In this document: positions 57,447 through 64,000 of the stretch, in pieces
Position numbering within the stretch: position 1 is the stretch's first letter
How the letters are laid out: each line of letters opens with the position of its first letter
Assembly (NCBI GenBank): GCA_024400305.1
Contig: JAKSMX010000011.1
Coordinates: 20,765 to 84,764, forward strand
DNA from: Bacteroidales bacterium
GTDB lineage: Bacteria; Bacteroidota; Bacteroidia; Bacteroidales; F082
DNA length: 64,000 nucleotides
Direction of reading: 5' to 3'
Position numbers and translations under genes: made by a program
Notes under the pieces: model-generated
The model's input: the letters and a program-made list of their open reading frames with translations, nothing else
What the model was told of the DNA's origin: nothing
The model's database searches: none

Positions 57447-58748
57447 ATGAATATTTCTATTTTTGGTCTGGGTTATGTCGGCTGCGTCGGCATGGGCTGT
57501 CTCGCCGCAAAGGGACATAATGTCGTCGGGGTCGATGTCTCGGAAGAAAAAATCAGACTGATTAATGACGGAAAGCCGACTATCGTTGAAAAGGACATTG
57601 ACGTTCTCATTGAAAATGCGCACCGTCAGGGCATGGCAAAGGCCACAAATGATTATGTTTCAGCTGTCATGGAGACGGACATCTCTTTTTTGTGCGTCGG
57701 AACGCCGTCGGCTCCAAACGGACATCTGAACCTCGATTACATAATGCAGACCGCAAGGGAGATAGGGGAGGCGTTGAGGCGAAAGAACACATTCCATGTC
57801 GTGGTGATCCGATCCACGGTTTTCCCCGGGACCAATGCAAAAGTGTCTTCGTTGATAGAGGAACTTTCCGGGAAAAAACGCAATGTCGATTTCGCCGTCG
57901 TGTCAAATCCGGAATTTCTGCGTGAAGGGACCGCCGTCAAAGATTACCTGAATCCGCCGCTTACTGTTTTGGGCTCCGAAAGCGAAGAGGCCATCGGGAT
58001 TTTGAAAAGATTATACGAGACAAGTGGCGCTCCAATCGAAGTCGTTGACATCAAAGTTGCGGAAATGATAAAATACGTCAACAATTCATATCATGCTCTG
58101 AAGGTCGTGTTCGGAAACGAAATAGGCAGAATCTGCAAGGCTTTAAATATTGATTCACACGAGGTTATGCGTCTGTTCTGCATGGACAGGCAATTGAATA
58201 TCTCACCGTATTATTTCATGCCTGGTTTTGCGTACGGCGGAAGCTGCCTTCCCAAAGACCTGAAAGGCTTGAAGACACTCGCCCATGATCTGTACCTCGA
58301 CACCCCGGTGCTGAACGCAATCGACGAGAGCAATCAGGTACATCTGCAATCAGTCATTTCATATATCGAAAATGCCGGGAAAAGAAAAATCGGCGTCCTC
58401 GGCCTGAGTTTCAAATCAGGCACCGATGACATGCGTAACAGCCCTGTTGTCAATGTGATAGAACATTTTCATGGCAAAGGTTATGAGATCAGGATTTATG
58501 ACAGAAACGTGTCGATAAGCCGTCTCATGGGGAAAAACAAGAGCATTATCGCCGAAAAACTTCCGCATCTGAATGTCATGCTTCAGGATAATTTGGAGGA
58601 TGTCACAAACTGGGCGGAACTGTTGGTCATTTCAAACAAAGACGAGGCGTTCAAGACGATACAACCGAAAAATGGACAGCTTGTATATGACCTTGCGAGA
58701 GTGAGTGGAATCGAGAATTACGAAGGCTACAACGGGTTGTGCTGGTAA
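57447..58748 (+). CDS. Nucleotide-sugar 6-dehydrogenase, AlgD (GDP-mannose) type
   Basis: A 433-residue NAD-dependent dehydrogenase. The N-terminal dinucleotide motif FGLGYVG is at 6-12, CVGTPSAPNG at 83-92, VVIRSTVFPGT at 119-129, and the catalytic Cys267 in FAYGGSCLPKD. The preceding MDRQLNISPYYFMPG is closest to AlgD, which makes GDP-mannuronic acid; UDP-hexose dehydrogenases usually read differently there. A C-terminal Rossmann domain (IGVLGLSFKSGTDDMRNSP) is complete. It supplies a uronic acid for the glycan. Confidence 0.86.
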   Translation: MNISIFGLGYVGCVGMGCLAAKGHNVVGVDVSEEKIRLINDGKPTIVEKDIDVLIENAHRQGMAKATNDYVSAVMETDISFLCVGTPSAPNGHLNLDYIMQTAREIGEALRRKNTFHVVVIRSTVFPGTNAKVSSLIEELSGKKRNVDFAVVSNPEFLREGTAVKDYLNPPLTVLGSESEEAIGILKRLYETSGAPIEVVDIKVAEMIKYVNNSYHALKVVFGNEIGRICKALNIDSHEVMRLFCMDRQLNISPYYFMPGFAYGGSCLPKDLKGLKTLAHDLYLDTPVLNAIDESNQVHLQSVISYIENAGKRKIGVLGLSFKSGTDDMRNSPVVNVIEHFHGKGYEIRIYDRNVSISRLMGKNKSIIAEKLPHLNVMLQDNLEDVTNWAELLVISNKDEAFKTIQPKNGQLVYDLARVSGIENYEGYNGLCW

Positions 58749-58778
58749 TGTTTTTATTCTTATTTAAATCATAAATAT

Positions 58779-59930
58779 TTGAAAATCAAGATTCTGACAA
58801 TAATCGGCGCCCGTCCGCAGATCATCAAGGCGGCGGCGGTTTCGCGTGCGGTGCGGAATTGTTTTTCCGACAGGATTGAGGAGAAAATACTGCACACGGG
58901 CCAGCATTACGACACCGGCATGTCGCAGGTTTTCTTTGACGAACTCGGCATCCCGCACCCAGACTATAATCTCAACGTCGGCTCCGGAAAACACGGCGAG
59001 CAGACCGCAAAGATGATCGAAGGCATTGAAAACGTGTTGCTTTCGGAACATTTCGACGGCGTGATTCTTTACGGCGACACCAACTCCACCTTGGCGGGGG
59101 CTGTGGCGGCGAGCAAGCTTCATGTGCCGGTGTATCACATCGAAGCCGGCCTGCGCTCGTTCAACATGTCGATGCCTGAAGAAATCAACCGTGTTGTCTG
59201 CGACAACCTCTCAACGGTGCTTTTCGCGCCTACGGAGACGGCGGTCGTAAACCTCAAACGAGAAGGCCTCGCCGATTCCAAAGCACGTTTCGCCGACGGC
59301 CGACGGCACTCGGTCGTCAATCTCGGCGACGTGATGTATGACAACAGCATGCATTTCGCATCAGTGGCCGATTCGAAATCTGATATAATGAAACGCCTTG
59401 ATTTGCAGCCTGATAGCTTTATCTTGGTTACGGTTCATCGCGACAATAACACCGATATTCCGGAAAGACTGACTTCGATTGTCAAGGCATTGGTTGAAAT
59501 ATCAAAAAACAAGCCGAATCATAAAATCGTGATGCCATTGCATCCGAGGACGGCGAAAATGCTTCCGCAGAATGTTGAACCGAGGGTTTACGAGGAATTT
59601 AAGAATTGCCTGAATGTTGCCTGTATTCCGCCGGTGTCGTTTTTCGACATCATCGTATTGGAGAAAAACGCGTCCGTGGTGCTGACCGACAGCGGCGGTG
59701 TCCAAAAGGAGGCGTATTTCTATGGGAGGCCTTGTGTCATCATGCGACCGGAGACTGAATGGGTCGAGATTACGGACGCAGGCGCCGGAATCATCGCCGA
59801 TGCCGACACGCAGAGAATAGTCGCCGCAACCGACGTCTTGCTGTCAAGAAAGATCGAATATCCTGAAGTGTTCGGCGACTCCAGGGCGGCCGAACATATT
59901 CTGCAATACATTCTGGATAATCATAATTAA
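58779..59930 (+). CDS. wecB: UDP-N-acetylglucosamine 2-epimerase (non-hydrolysing)
   Basis: A 383-residue protein from a TTG start that gives MKIKILTIIGARPQIIKAAA. Family motifs: HTGQHYDTGMSQVFFDELGI, VILYGDTNSTLAGAVAAS, HIEAGLRSFNMSMPEEINR, and LTDSGGVQKEAYFYGRPCVI. The enzyme interconverts UDP-GlcNAc and UDP-ManNAc. A GTR-type donor supply gene for the polymer. The slightly long gap before it (30 bases) has no clear promoter. Confidence 0.93.
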   Translation: MKIKILTIIGARPQIIKAAAVSRAVRNCFSDRIEEKILHTGQHYDTGMSQVFFDELGIPHPDYNLNVGSGKHGEQTAKMIEGIENVLLSEHFDGVILYGDTNSTLAGAVAASKLHVPVYHIEAGLRSFNMSMPEEINRVVCDNLSTVLFAPTETAVVNLKREGLADSKARFADGRRHSVVNLGDVMYDNSMHFASVADSKSDIMKRLDLQPDSFILVTVHRDNNTDIPERLTSIVKALVEISKNKPNHKIVMPLHPRTAKMLPQNVEPRVYEEFKNCLNVACIPPVSFFDIIVLEKNASVVLTDSGGVQKEAYFYGRPCVIMRPETEWVEITDAGAGIIADADTQRIVAATDVLLSRKIEYPEVFGDSRAAEHILQYILDNHN

Positions 59931-59934
59931 AACA

Positions 59935-60714
59935 ATGGATTTCACCTTAAAGAAATATAAACTTCTGATAGAAGCATTGGTCACTAATGGCTATCATTTT
60001 CAGACTTTTAAGGATTTCCTTGAGAATCAACACGAAGGAAAGACGATAATCCTCCGCCATGATGTTGACTTGAAACCCGGAAACTCATTGTCAACAGCGG
60101 TAACAGAGCATGAGCTCGGAATCGAAGCCTCATATTATTTCCGCGCCGTGCCGGAGAGCTGGGACGAAGACATTATCAAGAAAACAGCCGCTCTCGGCCA
60201 TGAAATCGGCTATCATTATGAATCCTTGACGACAGCCAACGGCGACATCGACAAGGCCTACGCCGACTTTGTCGGAAATCTATCCAAACTGAATTCATTA
60301 CTAAACCCCTCAAACCACTGCCAGACCATCTGCATGCACGGCAGCCCACGTTCGCCGTATGACAGCAAGGACATTTGGAAGAAATATTCTTATAAGGAAT
60401 TGAATATCATAGGAGAACCGTATTTCGACATGGATTTCTCCAAGACCTTTTATCTTACCGACACCGGACGCCGGTGGGACGGTTATAACGTCAGCGTCCG
60501 CGACAAAATCCCTGTGTATCAGGATGAATGGACAAGAAAAGGACTCGTTTTTCACAAAACCGACGACATCATCAAGGCGGCGAATGCGGGCGACCTCCCT
60601 GATGTTGTAATGATTACAACACATCCGCAACGCTGGACTGATGACGGCTTGTTATGGATGAAAGAATTTTTCTTTCAAAACATAAAAAATGTGGTCAAGT
60701 TTTTCTATTGCTAA
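59935..60714 (+). CDS. Polysaccharide deacetylase-like protein
   Basis: A 259-residue protein. The NodB-type metal motif appears as ILRHDVDLKPGNS (HD pair), the second motif as GHEIGYHYESL (H-E-x-x-x-H-x), and a later CMHGSPRSPYDSKDIW and ITTHPQRWTDDGLLW. The sequence is shorter and looser than classical chitin deacetylases but the metal-binding pattern is present. It may remove N- or O-acyl groups from the glycan or a precursor. It follows wecB by 4 bases. Confidence 0.75.
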   Translation: MDFTLKKYKLLIEALVTNGYHFQTFKDFLENQHEGKTIILRHDVDLKPGNSLSTAVTEHELGIEASYYFRAVPESWDEDIIKKTAALGHEIGYHYESLTTANGDIDKAYADFVGNLSKLNSLLNPSNHCQTICMHGSPRSPYDSKDIWKKYSYKELNIIGEPYFDMDFSKTFYLTDTGRRWDGYNVSVRDKIPVYQDEWTRKGLVFHKTDDIIKAANAGDLPDVVMITTHPQRWTDDGLLWMKEFFFQNIKNVVKFFYC

Positions 60715-60726
60715 AACATTTTTTAT

Positions 60727-60734
60727 TACTTTTG
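60727..60734 (+). promoter_or_regulatory. Candidate promoter of the Wza/Wzc export genes
   Basis: TACTTTTG matches TAnnTTTG and ends 31 bases before the Wza-like ATG. A TTG lies 16 bases upstream (60708-60710), somewhat closer than the usual 19. The export genes may thus be expressed separately from the long glycan operon. Confidence 0.5.
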
Positions 60735-60765
60735 CAAGATATTTATAGTGAAATAATTTTATTTT

Positions 60766-61545
60766 ATGAGACATATTAAGTTATTGATTGTCATACTATT
60801 CGCCTTGGTCAGCGTGACATCATGCGTGACACCGCAGCGAGTGTTTTATCTTCAGGACATGAACGATACTATACAAATCGAACTTGAAAACAGATTTGAA
60901 GCGATCATAAGTCCATACGACGAACTTGATATTTGGGTTTCCTGCTCGGACAAGGAGCTTGCCGAACCGTTCAATGTGATGACGACAAGTAATGGCTACA
61001 ACAATGTCAGCTCGAACGGAAGCACAAGGAGAGGCTACTTGGTTGATGTGAACGGAAACATCGAATTTCCGGTTCTCGGCCAGATTCATGTCGCGGGCAT
61101 GACACGTCTCCAGTTGCAGAACTACATCAAAAACGTCCTGGTTGCCGGCGACTACCTCAATCAGCCATTCGTTAATGTGAGGTTCAACAACTTCAAGATA
61201 TTTTTCCTGAGTCCTGAAGGCGGAGGCTCAATCCAGGTCACCAATGAGAGATGTACATTCCTTGAGGCCTTGGCGATGCATGGCGGCATTGACCAGTACA
61301 CCCGCCGTGACAAGATCGGCGTCTTGAGGAACATCGACGGGAATATGGTCATCCATTATATGGATCCGCGTTCTTCGGAGATCTTCAACGACCCGTTCTT
61401 CCTGCTGCAGCAGAACGACTTCATCATCACGGAATCAATCAGGTCAAAATATTACATGAACGAGATCGGTTATTGGACGTCATGGTTCGGAATGATAACG
61501 TCTGTCGCGTCTGTCGTAACCATGATAGCGGTGTTGTTTAAATAA
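60766..61545 (+). CDS. Wza-like polysaccharide export lipoprotein
   Basis: A 259-residue protein with a lipoprotein signal (LLIVILFALVSVTSC, Cys at residue 20) and a Poly_export domain: ISPYDELDIWVSC, RGYLVDVNGNIEFPVLGQIH (the SLBB-like entry), and GGIDQYTRRDKIGVLRNIDG. A C-terminal membrane segment (TSWFGMITSVASVVTMIAVL) is visible, resembling the Wza C-terminal transmembrane helix. It would form the outer-membrane channel for the polysaccharide. The wzc gene follows by 12 bases. Confidence 0.9.
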   Translation: MRHIKLLIVILFALVSVTSCVTPQRVFYLQDMNDTIQIELENRFEAIISPYDELDIWVSCSDKELAEPFNVMTTSNGYNNVSSNGSTRRGYLVDVNGNIEFPVLGQIHVAGMTRLQLQNYIKNVLVAGDYLNQPFVNVRFNNFKIFFLSPEGGGSIQVTNERCTFLEALAMHGGIDQYTRRDKIGVLRNIDGNMVIHYMDPRSSEIFNDPFFLLQQNDFIITESIRSKYYMNEIGYWTSWFGMITSVASVVTMIAVLFK

Positions 61546-61557
61546 AATTTATCGGAA

Positions 61558-64000
61558 ATGGAAAATAACAGTCATCAAAATAACTATCAAAATAGCGACA
61601 ACGAATTGTTCAGCGAGGAGTCGAATGGCAGCAAATTGCATTTCAAGGATGTCCTCTTTGAGATTTTGAGAAACCTGCATTGGCTTGTTCTGTTCGGTTT
61701 CATAGGTGCGTTCATAGCCGGATACTGTGTCAGAAAACAGGAAAGAACATACATCAGCAATGCGCAGATAATGCTCAAGACCAACAATTCCGGAGCCCCT
61801 GATGGAATGTCAAGGGAGTCAACACTCATTTCGGAATATTCCAAGATGTCCGGGTTTGTCATAGCAACCTCGGTCAACAATGAAATGATGATTATCGGCT
61901 CGAAAACCACCATGTTGGAAGTGGTGAGGCGACTTAATCTCAATATGGTATATAAGAGGCAGACCAAACTCGTCCGCAGAATCAATGATTTGTATCGAAA
62001 CACACCTGTGGAGGTGATTCTGCCCGATGCACGCGACAACCAGATAATCACCATGATGGTGACACCTTTAAGCAATGATTCGGTGCTGATTTCCGATTTC
62101 TCAAATCCACACATCGAAGACGTCGTGTCAGCATACGGCGACACCATTTATTCATTGGAGGGAAGGATAATAGTGAATAAAACAGGGATCTTTAATGAAG
62201 GCTGCATCGAAGACGCAATTGAGGTGAGTTATTTCAACAGCTCGTATATCGCTGATTATTACAGGTCAAAATTAGGTGTCAGTGCCGACAGCCAGTCGAG
62301 CACTTTAATCAATCTTTCCATTACCGATGTCTCTCCCGTCAGGGCGGCTGACATTTTGAACATGCTCATTATTGTCTATAATGAAGATGCGATAAGCGAC
62401 AAGACACGTATCATCGAAAACACATACAACTTCATCAATGAGCGTCTTGCATCTCTTGATACCGATCTGGGCAGAAAGGAAAGCGAAATAGCGATGTTCA
62501 AGAAACGGCATTCTCTTTTGGACACCAAAGATTACGGGCAGAATTATCTGCAGACAAGCATCGAGTCGTCGGAGGAGATGATGAGACTTGAGGAGAACAA
62601 GTCAATCGCAAACTATCTGCTTAATTATGTGAAAAACAATACGGAGAACAAGCTGCTTCCGATACTTCCGGAAATCGACGATGAAATCATGCAGGACGTC
62701 GTCGGGCAGTTTAACGAGACCGTCCTCAAACTTGAAAAGTATGAAAACAGCGGGACATCCGCCAACCCGGTCGTGAACTCACTTAAGGAGTCACAAGAAT
62801 TGTTGAAACTTAATATCCAGACACTTGTCAATTCATATATAGCAAGTCTCGACAACAAGATTGAATCCTTCAGATTAAAAGAAAAGAAGGCGTCGGCCGC
62901 CATGAATCAGGTCCCGGAAAATCAGGTTTACCTCATGAGTGCGGAACGCATTCAGAAAATCAAGGAGACGCTGTATCTGGATCTTCTGACAAAACGTGAA
63001 GAGCTTCTCATGAGCCAGCCTCAAATTGAAGGAAATGCGAAGGTCGTCGATGAGGCCAGGGTGAACAACACTCCAATTGCACCTAATGAGAGCAAAATGA
63101 TACTTATCGGACTTTTATTGGGTCTGGCCATTCCTGTTTCAGCATATTTCCTCAGGATACTTCTCGATACAAAAGTGTATTACAGTCTGGAAATCAAGAA
63201 GTCAACTTCAGTGCCGGTCATCTGCGAACTTCCTAAATATGAAAAGAATGACAATAAAAACATCGTTGTTTCTGAAAACGGCAAAGACATAGTTACGGAG
63301 GCGTTCAGGTTGTTCAGGTCAAGCCTCGATTATATGTTGGATGCAAATGGCGAAAGAGCCAAAGTGATCTTATTCACGTCGTTCGGACCTAAATCAGGTA
63401 AGACATTCACCTCACTGAATCTGGCATCGAGTCTGGCTATGTCCGGGAAAAAAGTAGTGTTAGTTGACCTTGACATCAGAAAAGGCTCATTGGCAAAACG
63501 CATAGATATGAACGCCAATATTACAGGTCAAAATACAAGCACAGGTAACAAAAAGCTTGAAGGTGTCACCAGCTTGCTTACAAATCGCGTCGAGCAGGTG
63601 GACCAAATCATACAAAAGAATGTATTTATCACTGGCTTGGATATTGTCTTTTCCGGCGCTATCCCTCCAAACCCTGCGGAACTTCTCACATCAAAGCGAC
63701 TTGATGCCATGATAGGAAGATTGAGGGAACTTTATGATTATGTGATTTTGGACTGTGTCCCGGTCGGTTTCCTTGCTGACGTTGACATCATAAAACACCT
63801 GGCGGATGCAACAGTATTCGTTATCCGTTCAGGGGTCGTTGACAGACGGGCTCTTCCGGAACTTGACAGAATTTACAAGGAAAAGGTTTTGCCTAACATG
63901 TACGTCGTGGTGAATTCCACTGTATATAAGGATTATTTGACCAAGGGTTATGGTTATGGTTATGGTTATGGTTATGGTTATGGTTATGGTTATGGTTATG
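61558..64000 (+). CDS. Wzc-like polysaccharide co-polymerase / BY-family tyrosine kinase, 3' end cut by the window
   Basis: Open from the ATG MENNSHQNNYQNSDNE to the window end (814 codons seen). Domains in order: short cytoplasmic tail, first membrane helix (LHWLVLFGFIGAFIAGYC), Wzz chain-length domain with long coiled-coil region (about residues 280-480), second helix (SKMILIGLLLGLAIPVSAYF), and a kinase domain with Walker A GPKSGKT at 610-616, Walker A' VVLVDLDIRKG with Asp637, and Walker B YVILDCVP near 732. The C-terminal tail is a run of Gly-Tyr pairs, the autophosphorylation cluster. It couples glycan polymerisation to export with the Wza-like protein. Confidence 0.92.
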   Translation, partial: MENNSHQNNYQNSDNELFSEESNGSKLHFKDVLFEILRNLHWLVLFGFIGAFIAGYCVRKQERTYISNAQIMLKTNNSGAPDGMSRESTLISEYSKMSGFVIATSVNNEMMIIGSKTTMLEVVRRLNLNMVYKRQTKLVRRINDLYRNTPVEVILPDARDNQIITMMVTPLSNDSVLISDFSNPHIEDVVSAYGDTIYSLEGRIIVNKTGIFNEGCIEDAIEVSYFNSSYIADYYRSKLGVSADSQSSTLINLSITDVSPVRAADILNMLIIVYNEDAISDKTRIIENTYNFINERLASLDTDLGRKESEIAMFKKRHSLLDTKDYGQNYLQTSIESSEEMMRLEENKSIANYLLNYVKNNTENKLLPILPEIDDEIMQDVVGQFNETVLKLEKYENSGTSANPVVNSLKESQELLKLNIQTLVNSYIASLDNKIESFRLKEKKASAAMNQVPENQVYLMSAERIQKIKETLYLDLLTKREELLMSQPQIEGNAKVVDEARVNNTPIAPNESKMILIGLLLGLAIPVSAYFLRILLDTKVYYSLEIKKSTSVPVICELPKYEKNDNKNIVVSENGKDIVTEAFRLFRSSLDYMLDANGERAKVILFTSFGPKSGKTFTSLNLASSLAMSGKKVVLVDLDIRKGSLAKRIDMNANITGQNTSTGNKKLEGVTSLLTNRVEQVDQIIQKNVFITGLDIVFSGAIPPNPAELLTSKRLDAMIGRLRELYDYVILDCVPVGFLADVDIIKHLADATVFVIRSGVVDRRALPELDRIYKEKVLPNMYVVVNSTVYKDYLTKGYGYGYGYGYGYGYGYGY
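63946..64000 (+). repeat. Hexanucleotide repeat GGTTAT in the wzc 3' end
   Basis: Nine perfect tandem copies of GGTTAT, continuing past the window edge, encode alternating Gly and Tyr in the kinase tail. Being a multiple of three, copy-number change would lengthen or shorten the tyrosine cluster without breaking the frame. Confidence 0.95.

Overview
The window looks like chromosomal DNA of a gut- or rumen-type Bacteroidales (Bacteroidota). Supporting signs are many promoters with the Bacteroidetes -7 element TAnnTTTG (often with TTG or TTTG about 19 nt upstream), a secreted protease with a type IX secretion sorting domain, a Rho factor with a long disordered insert, and DUF3078, DUF4293 and DUF1919 proteins.

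Region 1 (1-3.5 kb) is the end of a type III restriction-modification system (mod, cut by the window edge, then res). Region 2 (3.6-20 kb) is mostly housekeeping: arginine deiminase, a YbaK-type tRNA-editing protein, an NfeD/SPFH membrane pair, hybrid cluster protein (hcp), a Na/Pi cotransporter, an XRE regulator, rho, a DUF4293 protein, a phosphodiesterase with a DUF3078 outer-membrane-like protein, a double TonB-domain protein, rlmB, rplS, trmD and the type IX secreted subtilase. Two tRNA-Leu genes (GAG, CAG) with their own promoter and terminator follow at 20.1-20.3 kb.

Region 3 (20.6-64 kb, running off the right edge) is a very large surface-polysaccharide locus, almost all on the + strand and mostly with overlapping or closely spaced genes. 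It starts with a WlbA-like oxidoreductase and an initiating sugar transferase. A second promoter with a long structured leader then precedes two tandem ABC permeases. After these come two ATP-grasp enzymes, a GtrB-like polyprenyl-phosphate glycosyltransferase, an epimerase, an SMR pair (flippase-like), a WecE-type aminotransferase and a GT-C membrane protein, then Wzt, many GT2/GT4/GT32/fucosyltransferase-like enzymes, a VioA-type aminotransferase, WbqC, acyl- and aminoacyl-transferase-like proteins, a nucleotide-sugar dehydrogenase, WecB, a deacetylase, and finally Wza- and Wzc-like export proteins. The genes together suggest a glycan rich in amino sugars, probably including N-acylated 4-amino-4,6-dideoxyhexoses and uronic acids.

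The most unusual feature is that this locus carries inserted cassettes. A STAND-like P-loop ATPase gene (32.6-33.7 kb) lies between a 110-bp, 99 percent identical duplication of the 5' end of wzt, so that a dead wzt stub precedes the ATPase and an intact wzt follows it. A second ATPase of the same type (37.0-38.1 kb), with its own promoter and terminator, lies just before another such arrangement, in which a 72-bp duplication of the 5' end of a GT2 gene flanks an AT-rich fucosyltransferase-like gene. A SatD/DUF3307 gene pair is a third non-glycan insertion (45.06-46.4 kb) and sits beside a 29-bp tandem repeat. A 26-bp inverted repeat that encloses the hcp start codon is a separate striking regulatory candidate.
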